Assembly: GCA_020024645.1 (NCBI GenBank)
Contig: JAHHTN010000046.1
Coordinates: 1-15,697 of the forward strand
Direction: 5' to 3'
DNA length: 15,697 nt
DNA from: Faecalimonas sp.
Lineage (GTDB): Bacteria; Bacillota; Clostridia; Lachnospirales; Lachnospiraceae
Positions 1 to 7,388 of this stretch are shown here, in pieces (the first letter of the stretch is position 1; each line of letters opens with the position of its first letter). The translations under genes were made by a program, and so were the position numbers. Below the pieces are notes generated by a model. The model worked only from the letters and a program-made list of their open reading frames with translations, was not told the DNA's origin and ran no database searches.

Positions 1-160
1 GCGGTTGGCGAACCAACATTATTGTAACACAGGAGGTTTTTTACTGTAAGCTGAAGCAATCCTAACTCACCTGCATAGCAGGTGGTTTATTTGTTTTCCA
101 AAGTTCCGTTTTTCGGATCAACGAAAAACTCCACAATGGTAAACAGGGCTTTGCCCTAAC
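1..160 (+). mobile_element. Possible right end of an IS200/IS605-type (TnpB) element, truncated by the window edge
   Basis: No complete gene is present. One frame open from base 1 reads AVGEPTLL and stops at 25-27, which could be the last residues of a transposon-encoded protein. It is followed by a run of compact hairpins: 4-8/13-17 (GTTGG, CGAA loop), 68-74/78-84 (CACCTGC-ATA-GCAGGTG), 108-115/122-129 (GTTTTTCG) and 145-149/153-157 (AGGGC-TTT-GCCCT). A stop codon followed by subterminal hairpins is what the right end of an IS200/IS605 element with its omegaRNA looks like. The assignment leans on resemblance to clostridial elements from memory. A leader or structured RNA tail of another gene is an alternative. 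Confidence 0.3.
68..98 (+). terminator. Hairpin with T-rich tail, possible terminator or IS end hairpin
   Basis: A perfect 7-bp stem (68-74 with 78-84) and an ATA loop are followed by GTTTATTTGTTTT. The tail is T-rich but interrupted, so termination of rightward transcription entering from the left edge is plausible but not certain. The same hairpin could be the subterminal structure of an IS200/IS605 end. Confidence 0.4.
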
Positions 161-164
161 AAAG

Positions 165-199
165 AAAAAAATAGATTGCGTGTTGCAATCTATTTTTTT
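165..199 (-). terminator. Strong intrinsic terminator after the DUF1934 gene, probably bidirectional
   Basis: The 15-base arms 165-179 and 185-199 pair perfectly around the loop GTGTT. The stem core is AGATTGC/GCAATCT flanked by A and T runs on both sides, so it supplies a U-tract on either strand. The TAA stop of the leftward gene (198-200) is built into the foot of the stem. It closes the murI operon and probably also stops transcription coming from the left. Confidence 0.88.
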
Positions 200-650
200 A
201 TACCCTCATCCCCATACTTTTTGGAGTAATACTTATTTTTATTTTACATTCAGCAACCGCCTCTTCATTCACTTCTAAATGATAAAGTATAGTTGCTTTG
301 ATTTCTTCTTCCGTTTCTGAAATTTGCAAATCTTTCGTATGAATTCCCATAACAAGTTGTCCAAAAGGTGTTCCATAACCTGTTATATGTCTTTTTCCTT
401 TTTCAAATACCATATGTGTATTGGTAAGTCCATTTTTCATAATTTCTATCATATGATCGCCAGAAATTTTTATTTTATTTTTTGTAACTCCCGGCATACC
501 CTCTGCAACTTCATCATATAAGATATAATGTTTTCCATTTTTTTTGAAATAGTTAGCAGGAGTAATGATTGCAATTGGTTCATCTTCTTCCCCTCTCTCT
601 ATCATATCCGTATGTATACCAGTTATATTAATCAATACCTCTTTTGTCAT
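198..650 (-). CDS. DUF1934 (YwiB-like) beta-barrel protein
   Basis: A 150-residue soluble protein with no signal peptide or membrane segment. The N-terminal MTKEVLINITGIH, the central ITGYGTPFG and alternating beta-strand character through to ISITPKSMGM fit the DUF1934 family, whose B. subtilis member is YwiB. That family has a lipocalin-like barrel fold and no established biochemical activity. The start is ATG at 648-650, six bases after AGGAGA. The upstream murI stop (TAG, 659-661) overlaps this ribosome binding site, so translation is probably coupled to murI. The pairing suggests a cell-wall or general housekeeping role, but that is only context. The length is normal and there is no sign of damage. 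Confidence 0.85.
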   Translation of the reverse strand: MTKEVLINITGIHTDMIERGEEDEPIAIITPANYFKKNGKHYILYDEVAEGMPGVTKNKIKISGDHMIEIMKNGLTNTHMVFEKGKRHITGYGTPFGQLVMGIHTKDLQISETEEEIKATILYHLEVNEEAVAECKIKISITPKSMGMRV

Positions 651-658
651 AATTTCTC

Positions 659-1489
659 CTAAAATTCTTCTATATTAATGTGTTCAATCCAATCCACACT
701 ATATGGTAAAACCGAATTAGCAAATGCTTTGAAACGTACAGGAGCATCACTGGAATAGAAATCGTAAGTCGGAATTTTTCCTTCTTTTTTTTGTATATTC
801 TCTAAATTCTTTTCCTGTAACAATTGTTTTAGTTCTAGTGCAGTCTCATGAGCTGGATTAACAAGACAAATATGCTCTCCCATATACGACTTAACTCGAT
901 TATACAATAACGGATAATGTGTACATCCTAAAATCAATGTATCAATTTCCGATTGTTTCATCTCATGTAAGTAATAATCTATCGCTTCTGATGTAATACG
1001 ATTATCTACAAATCCTTCTTCTACAAGAGGAACAAATAGTGGACAAGCCTTTGCAAGCACCTCGATATCAGAATGATACTGTTGTATAAATTTTGTATAT
1101 ACACCACTCTTTACCGTTGCCTCTGTTCCTATAATTCCAACCTTCTTATTCTTAGTGACTTCCGCTGCCACCTTAGCTCCTGGCTTTACTACACCAATAA
1201 TGGGAATCTCTGTTTCTTTTCGAAGAATATCTAAGGCAAGAGCACTCACTGTATTGCAGGCAATAACAATCGCCTTCACATTCTTCGTTTGCAAAAATCG
1301 AACAATCTGCTTAGAAAACCGGATAATCGTATCCACAGATTTACTTCCATAAGGAACTCTTGCCGTATCTCCAAAATATACTAAATTCTCATTCGGAAGA
1401 TTTTGCATGATTTCTCGCACTACGGTAAGCCCGCCTACTCCCGAATCAAATACCCCTATCGGTGCATCCTTTCTGTAATCTATATCCAA
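659..1489 (-). CDS. murI: Glutamate racemase
   Basis: Converts L-glutamate to D-glutamate for peptidoglycan stem peptides, in the cytoplasm. The 276 residues carry the family signatures in order: GVFDSGVGGLTV at 12-23, YFGDTARVPYG at 38-48, the first catalytic cysteine C78 in ACNT, and the second, C189, in GCTHYP with H191 beside it. These two cysteines act as the opposing acid/base pair in two-base racemases. The start codon is TTG (1487-1489), supported by AAGGGG about nine bases upstream; no ATG lies near a binding site until residue 28, inside the conserved core. A good sigma-A promoter lies just upstream, and the DUF1934 gene follows eight bases after the stop. Length is normal (family usually 260-280). 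Confidence 0.97.
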   Translation of the reverse strand: MDIDYRKDAPIGVFDSGVGGLTVVREIMQNLPNENLVYFGDTARVPYGSKSVDTIIRFSKQIVRFLQTKNVKAIVIACNTVSALALDILRKETEIPIIGVVKPGAKVAAEVTKNKKVGIIGTEATVKSGVYTKFIQQYHSDIEVLAKACPLFVPLVEEGFVDNRITSEAIDYYLHEMKQSEIDTLILGCTHYPLLYNRVKSYMGEHICLVNPAHETALELKQLLQEKNLENIQKKEGKIPTYDFYSSDAPVRFKAFANSVLPYSVDWIEHINIEEF

Positions 1490-1528
1490 CTTTATAATCC
1501 CCTTTCAGAAATTTCGTCATTACTTTTT

Positions 1529-1557
1529 ATTGTACCCATTCTTTCTCCATATTGCAA
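1529..1557 (-). promoter_or_regulatory. Sigma-A promoter for murI
   Basis: On the minus strand, -35 TTGCAA (1552-1557), a 17-base spacer, and -10 TACAAT (1529-1534). It sits between the pfkA terminator and the murI ribosome binding site, giving a leader of roughly 30 bases. This makes murI-DUF1934 a transcription unit of its own. Confidence 0.75.
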
Positions 1558-1562
1558 GGGAG

Positions 1563-1600
1563 AAAAAAAGACTGCACTTTTTCCAAGTGCAATCTTTTCT
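1563..1600 (-). terminator. Intrinsic terminator after pfkA
   Basis: On the minus strand AAGATTGCACTT (1585-1596) pairs with AAGTGCAGTCTT (1568-1579) through one G-U wobble, with a five-base loop, and is followed by a T run. The wobble becomes an A-C mismatch in the plus-strand transcript, so this works best leftward. It lies 10 bases after the pfkA stop. Confidence 0.88.
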
Positions 1601-1609
1601 AAATGTTCC

Positions 1610-2584
1610 TTAAATTGATAAATCTTTTGCAATTTTATATTGATATTCTGGAATTTCTTTTTTCATATTTAATGCTTCATCAATATCAAAATCAATGTAT
1701 TCTCCATGACTAAATCCTACAACACGATTTGTTTTCCCTTCACATAAAAGCTCAACTGCTTTTGCACCCATGATAGAAGCAAATACTCTATCTTTACAAG
1801 TTGGACTTCCTCCACGTTGCATGTGTCCAAGAATTGTTGCTCTTGTTTCCATTCCTGTTGCTTCTTCAATTCTCTTCGCCATGTTGATAGAATCACCAAT
1901 ACCTTCTGCATTGATAATAATATAATGTTTTTTGCCTCGTTTTCTATTCTCTACAATATTATCAATAATTTTCTGTTCATCATAGTCATGTTCCTCTGGA
2001 AGAAGAATCTGTTCCGCACCATTGGCAATACCACACCATAAAGCAAGATAACCTGCATCTCTTCCCATAACTTCAATAACACTACATCTTTCATGTGATG
2101 TAGATGTATCACGTACCTTATCAATTGCTTCCATAGCTGTATTTACCGCAGTATCAAATCCGATTGTATATTCTGTACAGTCAATATCAAGATCAATTGT
2201 TCCCGGAATACCTATTGTATTGATTCCTAAATTAGAAAGTTTCTGCGCTCCTGCAAAAGAACCATCTCCTCCGATAACAACAAGTCCGTCGATTCCATAT
2301 TTTTTAAGGATTCCAGCTGCTTTTCTCTGACCTTCTTCTGTACGCATTTCTGAACAACGAGCTGTTTGAAGAACTGTTCCACCTCTCTGAATAATATCAG
2401 ATACATCACGAGCTGTCATATTAATAATTTCTTCATTCAAAAGTCCGTGATAACCACGTCTGATTCCCTGTACGTTAAGTCCTTTTCCTAATGCTGTTCT
2501 TACAACCGCACGAATTGCTGCATTCATTCCCGGTGCATCCCCACCACTTGTTAAAACTCCGATTGTTTTAATGTGATTTGCCAT
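1610..2584 (-). CDS. pfkA: ATP-dependent 6-phosphofructokinase
   Basis: Phosphorylates fructose 6-phosphate to fructose 1,6-bisphosphate, the committed step of glycolysis. The 324 residues match PfkA length. Visible motifs: nucleotide-binding TSGGDAPGMN at 12-21, GGDGS at 105-109, PGTIDLD at 127-133 with catalytic base D131, and RDTSTSHER at 158-166. Gly after GGD (G108) and Gly in PGTID (G128) are the residues of ATP users; PPi-dependent enzymes carry Asp and Lys there. The residue after the catalytic Asp is Leu, where the classical motif has Asn (TIDND). A longer frame begins at 2599, but its ATG lies inside the GGAGGA ribosome binding site, so ATG at 2582-2584 is chosen. Preceded by its own promoter and followed by a terminator. 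Confidence 0.97.
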   Translation of the reverse strand: MANHIKTIGVLTSGGDAPGMNAAIRAVVRTALGKGLNVQGIRRGYHGLLNEEIINMTARDVSDIIQRGGTVLQTARCSEMRTEEGQRKAAGILKKYGIDGLVVIGGDGSFAGAQKLSNLGINTIGIPGTIDLDIDCTEYTIGFDTAVNTAMEAIDKVRDTSTSHERCSVIEVMGRDAGYLALWCGIANGAEQILLPEEHDYDEQKIIDNIVENRKRGKKHYIIINAEGIGDSINMAKRIEEATGMETRATILGHMQRGGSPTCKDRVFASIMGAKAVELLCEGKTNRVVGFSHGEYIDFDIDEALNMKKEIPEYQYKIAKDLSI

Positions 2585-2648
2585 CTTCAATTCCTCCATC
2601 TATTTGTTTTTTACTTTATTCATCGAATCCGATATTCCTATCTTTTTC

Positions 2649-2677
2649 ATTCTACAATACCTATATTGTTTTTTCAA
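2649..2677 (-). promoter_or_regulatory. Sigma-A promoter for pfkA, -35 inside the end of dnaE
   Basis: Minus strand -35 TTGAAA (2672-2677), 17-base spacer, -10 TAGAAT (2649-2654). The dnaE stop (2661-2663) lies in the spacer. This would let pfkA be transcribed independently of, and more strongly than, dnaE. Confidence 0.6.
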
Positions 2678-5600
2678 TGGCTTTTTCTACCACTTTTACC
2701 CTTTTTTCGCCAAAATAATTCGTTAGCCTACTTAAAAGTATAGAATCTATACCTACATTTCTGTTTGTTGGAAGTCTTTTTATTGCCTTTTCTGCCTGAC
2801 AATAAATTACAACTGTATCATTCCCTTCCGAACTATTTATCATACGATATAGTTGTTCTTCTTCCTGTATAAAATTCTCCTTATTTGGAAATTGAATCCA
2901 TAATTCCTTCTTTATTTCCTGAAACGGAACAATAGATTCGCAAATTAATTTGCTTGCTCTTTCGTCTTCCTCAGAAACTCTCCCTTTTACAAAAACTTTG
3001 CTATCTTCTTCCAAATAAAGTTTATTTTTCTCATAATCTTTTGGGAAAATAACAACTTCAACTGTACCAAGCAAATCTTCTATTGTAAGAAAAGCCATAA
3101 CTTTATTATTTTTTGTATATTTAATTGTTTTATTAACAATCAATCCGCCAATAATTTCTTTTGCACCATCTCTTACTTTAGAATGTCCTGTTTCTTCACT
3201 CGCTTGAAAATCCATTGTCGTAGCAGAAATATTTTTCTTCCATAACGATTCATACTCTTCCATTGGATGCCCACTTACATATACTCCAAGTACTTCTTTT
3301 TCAAAAGCAAGCATTGTTTCCTTTTCATACTCGTTCACATCTGGAAGTGGAATATCAAATTCCTTTTTCTCTTCTTCTCCAACCAAATCAAAAAGGGATA
3401 TCTGCCCACTCATAGAATATTTTCTATCCTTATTAACTTGATCTAAAATTTGAATATAAATCATCATCAACTGTTTTCTTGTTCCGGGCAAACTGTCAAA
3501 TGCTCCTGCTTTAATGAAATTTTCAATCGTACGTTTATTCACTTCTTTTCCAGAAAGACGCTCAATAAAGTTTTTTAAATTTTGATATTTTCCACCAATT
3601 TCACGTTCTTTTATAATAGCATCAATAACTGGTCTACCTATACTTTTAATAGCAGTTAAACCATATCGAATATTGCCGTTATCAACAGAAAAGTTTCCTT
3701 CCCCTTCATTAATGTCCGGTGGAAGAATATGGATTCCCATTTGTCTACTAGCATAAATATATTCTGAAACTTTCCCCGGATTATCGATAACCGAAGTCAT
3801 TAAAGCTGCCATAAATTCTACTGGATAATAATATTTCAAATATGCTGTCTGATATGCTACAACCGCATAAGCTGCCGCATGTGATTTATTAAACGCATAT
3901 TTTGCAAAATCTATCATTTCATCATAAATTTTATTTGCTATTTCCTCTGAAATACCATTTGCAACACATCCAGGAACACCCTCTTCTTTATTACCATAAA
4001 CAAAGTTTTGACGTTCTTTCGCCATGACATCTGCTTTTTTCTTTGACATAGCACGTCGGAGCAAATCACTTCGTCCCAACGTATAACCTGCAAGATTTCG
4101 TACAATCTGCATAACCTGCTCCTGATAAACGATACATCCATATGTGGATTTCAAAATCGGCTCTAACTGTGGACAATCATATGTGATGGAATCCTTATCG
4201 TTTTTCCCTTTAATATATTGTGGAATAAAATCCATAGGTCCTGGTCGATACAAAGAAATCCCCGCAATAATATCTTCTAAGTTTTGCGGTTTCAATTCCT
4301 TCATAAAGTTTTTCATTCCTGCACTTTCCAATTGAAATATTCCATCTGTTTTTCCCGTACCAATCGAATCCAATACTTCTTTGTCATTATAATCAATCTT
4401 GTGCATATCGATTTTTTGTCCGCTACTTTTTTCTGCAAGTTTTACTGCATTTTGAATTACAGTAAGTGTTCGAAGACCCAAAAAATCCATTTTTAACAGT
4501 CCTAGTTCTTCCAATGTCGTCATAGTAAACTGTGTTGTAACAGCACCATCTGCCCCAAGGGACAAAGGGACATATTCCTCTACTGGTTTTTGACTAATTA
4601 CAACTCCTGCCGCATGCATAGACGTATGGCGTGGAAGCCCTTCAAGACGAAGGGACATATCAATTAATTCTTTTACTTGAACATCTTCTTCATAAATCTT
4701 CTTTAACTCAGGATTCACAGAAAGTGCTTTTGTCAAAGTCATATTCAACTCAGTCGGTATCATTTTTGCAATACTATCTACAAAAGCATAAGGTAAATCC
4801 ATCACTCGACCAACATCACGTATAACTCCTCTTGCCGCCAGTGTACCAAATGTAACAATCTGTACCACCCTATCTGCTCCATATTTTCTCACCACATAAT
4901 CTATAACTTCCTGCCTTCTTTCAAAGCAGAAATCAATATCAATATCTGGCATAGAAACACGCTCTGGGTTAAGAAAACGCTCAAACAGTAATTGATAACG
5001 AATCGGATCAATATCTGTTATCCCCAGACAATAAGACACTATACTTCCTGCTGCAGAACCTCGACCTGGACCGACCATAATATCATTATCTCTAGCATAT
5101 TTAATAAAATCCCACACAATAAGGAAATAATCTACATATCCCATTTTCTGAATAACACCCAACTCATATGTTAGACGCTCTTTTAGTTCTTCTGTTACTG
5201 TCTGATAACGGAATTCCAATCCTTCAAAACATAGTTTATTTAAGTATTCCCAAGAAGTATATCCTGACGGAACATCATATCTTGGAAGTTTCGTTACACC
5301 AAATTCAATTTCAACATTACACCTATCTGCAATCTTTTGGGTATTTTCCAATGCCTGTAAAGCATAAGGAAACAATTGCTCCATCTCCTCTGGAGATTTA
5401 ACATAATATTGTCCGCCTTCATAGCGCATACGATTCTCATCTTGTAGTTTTTTGCCTGTTTGAATACAAAGTAAAATATCATGTGGCTTTTCATCTGCTG
5501 CATACGTATAATGTACATCATTTGTTGCAACCAATTCAATTCCTGTATCCTGAGAAAGTCGCAATAATCTTTGATTTACAGTTGCTTGTTCTGGTATTCC

Positions 5601-6134
5601 ATGGTCTTGTAATTCTAAAAAGAAATTTCCTTTTCCAAAAATTTTTTCATATCTTTTTGCAGATTTTATAGCTTCCTCATACATTCCACGCAACAAATTT
5701 TTCTGTACTTCACCTGCAAGACATGCACTTAAAGCAATAATCCCTTCATGATATTGTTCTAAAAGTTCATAATCTACACGTGGTTTATAGTAGTATCCTT
5801 CCACAAAGGCTTTGGAAACAATTTTCGTTAAATTTTCATATCCTTTGTTATTCTCTGCAAGTAATACAAGATGATAATATCTATCTTCTCTTGTTCCTAT
5901 CTCTTTATCAAATCTAGACTGTGGCGCCACATACACTTCACACCCTAAAATAGGTTTAATTCCCTCCGCTTTCGCAGCACGATAAAAATCAATTACACCA
6001 AACATAACACCATGATCCGTAATTGCTGCACTGTCCATGCCGAGTTCTTTCACTCGGGTTACATATTCTTTTATTTTATTTGAACCGTCCAACAAGCTAT
6101 ATTCTGTATGGACGTGCAAATGCGTAAATTTCAT
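2661..6134 (-). CDS. dnaE: DNA polymerase III alpha subunit, DnaE type
   Basis: Replicative C-family polymerase, 1157 residues. In Firmicutes DnaE works beside PolC at the fork, extending primers. Domains in order: PHP domain (about 1-270); palm with GPGRGS at 355-360 and catalytic PDIDIDF at 396-402; thumb and fingers, including LYRPGP; helix-hairpin-helix region near 820-870; OB fold about 995-1070; short C-terminal domain. There is no inserted 3'-5' exonuclease domain, which separates it from PolC. All nine PHP metal ligands of proofreading DnaE enzymes appear present: H7, H9, D16, H41, E66, H88, C138, D206, H208. The start ATG follows AGAGGAGA closely. The frame is continuous and full length. 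A terminator separates it from the upstream HPr-like gene; no convincing promoter is seen in the short gap. Confidence 0.98.
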   Translation of the reverse strand: MKFTHLHVHTEYSLLDGSNKIKEYVTRVKELGMDSAAITDHGVMFGVIDFYRAAKAEGIKPILGCEVYVAPQSRFDKEIGTREDRYYHLVLLAENNKGYENLTKIVSKAFVEGYYYKPRVDYELLEQYHEGIIALSACLAGEVQKNLLRGMYEEAIKSAKRYEKIFGKGNFFLELQDHGIPEQATVNQRLLRLSQDTGIELVATNDVHYTYAADEKPHDILLCIQTGKKLQDENRMRYEGGQYYVKSPEEMEQLFPYALQALENTQKIADRCNVEIEFGVTKLPRYDVPSGYTSWEYLNKLCFEGLEFRYQTVTEELKERLTYELGVIQKMGYVDYFLIVWDFIKYARDNDIMVGPGRGSAAGSIVSYCLGITDIDPIRYQLLFERFLNPERVSMPDIDIDFCFERRQEVIDYVVRKYGADRVVQIVTFGTLAARGVIRDVGRVMDLPYAFVDSIAKMIPTELNMTLTKALSVNPELKKIYEEDVQVKELIDMSLRLEGLPRHTSMHAAGVVISQKPVEEYVPLSLGADGAVTTQFTMTTLEELGLLKMDFLGLRTLTVIQNAVKLAEKSSGQKIDMHKIDYNDKEVLDSIGTGKTDGIFQLESAGMKNFMKELKPQNLEDIIAGISLYRPGPMDFIPQYIKGKNDKDSITYDCPQLEPILKSTYGCIVYQEQVMQIVRNLAGYTLGRSDLLRRAMSKKKADVMAKERQNFVYGNKEEGVPGCVANGISEEIANKIYDEMIDFAKYAFNKSHAAAYAVVAYQTAYLKYYYPVEFMAALMTSVIDNPGKVSEYIYASRQMGIHILPPDINEGEGNFSVDNGNIRYGLTAIKSIGRPVIDAIIKEREIGGKYQNLKNFIERLSGKEVNKRTIENFIKAGAFDSLPGTRKQLMMIYIQILDQVNKDRKYSMSGQISLFDLVGEEEKKEFDIPLPDVNEYEKETMLAFEKEVLGVYVSGHPMEEYESLWKKNISATTMDFQASEETGHSKVRDGAKEIIGGLIVNKTIKYTKNNKVMAFLTIEDLLGTVEVVIFPKDYEKNKLYLEEDSKVFVKGRVSEEDERASKLICESIVPFQEIKKELWIQFPNKENFIQEEEQLYRMINSSEGNDTVVIYCQAEKAIKRLPTNRNVGIDSILLSRLTNYFGEKRVKVVEKAIEKTI

Positions 6135-6180
6135 ATCTCTCCTCTTTCTTGGTAAAACCTCTTTGCCTTTATGAGAAGAA

Positions 6181-6206
6181 AAAAAAAGAGCATTCGCTCT
6201 TTTTTA
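6181..6206 (-). terminator. Intrinsic terminator after the HPr-like gene
   Basis: AAAAAAGAGC (6182-6191) pairs with GCTCTTTTTT (6196-6205) around a four-base loop, followed leftward by a long T run on the minus strand. The TAA stop of the HPr-like gene (6204-6206) is the first part of the stem. Some read-through into dnaE is likely because no clear dnaE promoter is visible. Confidence 0.85.
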
Positions 6207-6443
6207 GCCCTTCATCATGAAGTCAAGTAATTTATCTGTGTCTTCTGTTTCATATGAAATCAATTCTAACTCTGGAATCTCTCCGTTTGTAAAAACATTA
6301 GCCATAGAAACATACTGAGAAAGTTTTGATTTCAAGTTAAGTCTATCTCCTTCACCTGTAACTAATTCTACTTTACCTTTACACTGATCAACAACACTAA
6401 AAAACTTTTCAATGTTTGTAATATTCTGTATTTTCATTCGCAT
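6204..6443 (-). CDS. HPr-fold protein lacking the active-site histidine (Crh-like position)
   Basis: A 79-residue protein with HPr-like layout: strand MKIQNI, helix from residue 11, strand KVELVTG at 24-30, then LNLKS at 35-39, which aligns with the VNLKS around regulatory Ser46 of HPr and Crh. The loop GIHARPA, holding the His15 that accepts phosphate from Enzyme I, is missing; only about T9-N10 bridge the first strand and first helix. It therefore cannot act as a PTS phosphocarrier in the usual way. S39 falls at the HPr-kinase serine, though the following IMG is changed to KLS. The start ATG at 6441-6443 sits eight bases after AAAGGAG; a frame ten codons longer has no such site. In many clostridia an HPr/Crh homologue lies just before dnaE, as here. 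It has its own promoter and terminator. Confidence 0.75.
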   Translation of the reverse strand: MRMKIQNITNIEKFFSVVDQCKGKVELVTGEGDRLNLKSKLSQYVSMANVFTNGEIPELELISYETEDTDKLLDFMMKG

Positions 6444-6481
6444 ATCGAAAACTCCTTTCATCTTCACTCTCATCTGTCTTC

Positions 6482-6509
6482 ATTATACATTATCTTTCTT
6501 TAATTGCAA
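6482..6509 (-). promoter_or_regulatory. Sigma-A promoter for the HPr-like gene
   Basis: Minus strand -35 TTGCAA (6504-6509), 16-base spacer, consensus -10 TATAAT (6482-6487). The -35 lies in the last codons of the upstream S1-domain gene, whose stop is at 6490-6492. It is one of two sigma-A promoters here with a perfect -10; the other is that of malQ. Confidence 0.7.
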
Positions 6510-7320
6510 TGGTTTTTTCTCTAATCTCAATTTTTCCTTCTTTCAAAAGACGTCCAACTGCACGTTTAAACGCATTCTTACTTAAGTTCAACTCTCGTTT
6601 AATGATTTCTGGATCAGCCTTATCTGTAAATGGAAGTTCTCCATCATATGCACAAATTGTTTTCCATACTAAATCTGCATCTTTATCCATCTGTGCAGGA
6701 ATTTTTTCACGAACACTTAAATCGAGTTTTCCATCAGCTTTTACTGCTGTTACACGGGCTTTAATTTCCATTCCAACCAATAATTTTCCATACACTTCTT
6801 TCTTTGGAATACGTGCCGAATACAAATTATCTACAGCCACAAAAAGACCAAATTCATCGCTTCTATCATAAATAATTCCTTCTACAATATCATCTTTCTG
6901 ATACGGAGAATCTTTTTGTAACATATCATATACTTTCATTGTCGCACAAAGTCGATCACTCTTATCAATATACAATGTAACAAGACATTTATCTCCTTTT
7001 TGTACTTTTACCGTCTGTTGTTTAAACGGTAAAAACAAATCTTTTTCTAATCCCCAATCTAAAAATGCACCAAATTTTCCCACATCCGCCACAGTTAAAA
7101 CAGCAAGTTCTCCAAGTGTCAATTTAGGTTCATTTGTTGTCGCAATAAGACGGTCGTCCGAATCTTTATATAAGAATACTTCTACTGGATCACCTAAATC
7201 AATTCCTTCTGGAACCTGTTTCTTTGGAAGAAGAACTCTCTCATCATCTCCTCCTAAATATACTCCAAAATCTACTTTCTTTACTACCGTCAATACTTGT
7301 TTTTTCCCTAATTTCATCAT
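6490..7320 (-). CDS. cvfB: CvfB-like S1-domain RNA-binding protein
   Basis: A 276-residue protein of the CvfB/YitL family, which has tandem S1-type OB domains and a C-terminal winged helix and binds RNA. In staphylococci it affects virulence gene expression. Segments seen: first OB with VVKKVDFGVYLG, second with VADVGKFGAFLDWG and LFLPFKQQ, third with IIYDRSDEFGLFVAV and LDLSVREKIP, then a winged-helix tail rich in Lys/Arg (LSKNAFKRAVGRLLKEGKI). A longer frame begins at 7428 but overlaps the transporter gene and has no ribosome binding site. ATG at 7318-7320 follows AGGAG by seven bases, with a second ATG directly after it. No strong promoter is seen in the 68-base gap, so co-transcription with the transporter is possible. 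The symbol is a family assignment. Confidence 0.88.
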   Translation of the reverse strand: MMKLGKKQVLTVVKKVDFGVYLGGDDERVLLPKKQVPEGIDLGDPVEVFLYKDSDDRLIATTNEPKLTLGELAVLTVADVGKFGAFLDWGLEKDLFLPFKQQTVKVQKGDKCLVTLYIDKSDRLCATMKVYDMLQKDSPYQKDDIVEGIIYDRSDEFGLFVAVDNLYSARIPKKEVYGKLLVGMEIKARVTAVKADGKLDLSVREKIPAQMDKDADLVWKTICAYDGELPFTDKADPEIIKRELNLSKNAFKRAVGRLLKEGKIEIREKTIAIKER

Positions 7321-7388
7321 TTCTTTTCTCCTATTAATTCCGCAACCCAAAAAAGTTATATACCTTACTTGTTCTTGAAGCGAATGTT

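Noticed and set aside
2585..2599. Upstream ATG of pfkA adding five residues
   Set aside because: The ATG is part of the GGAGGA ribosome binding site for the real start, and family members begin just before the TSGGD motif.
6135..6181. Promoter for dnaE in the gap after the HPr-like terminator
   Set aside because: No pair of hexamers with proper spacing is visible; expression may depend on terminator read-through.
6444..6473. Ten-codon longer start for the HPr-like protein
   Set aside because: The AAAGGAG site lies between the two ATGs and serves the inner one; the extension matches no HPr residues.
6509..6871. Rightward 120-codon open frame opposite the S1-domain gene
   Set aside because: It mirrors the codon pattern of a clear gene on the other strand and shows no motif.
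7340..7388. Promoter for the S1-domain gene around a TATAAC on the minus strand
   Set aside because: A -10-like hexamer is there, but no acceptable -35 lies 16-18 bases upstream.
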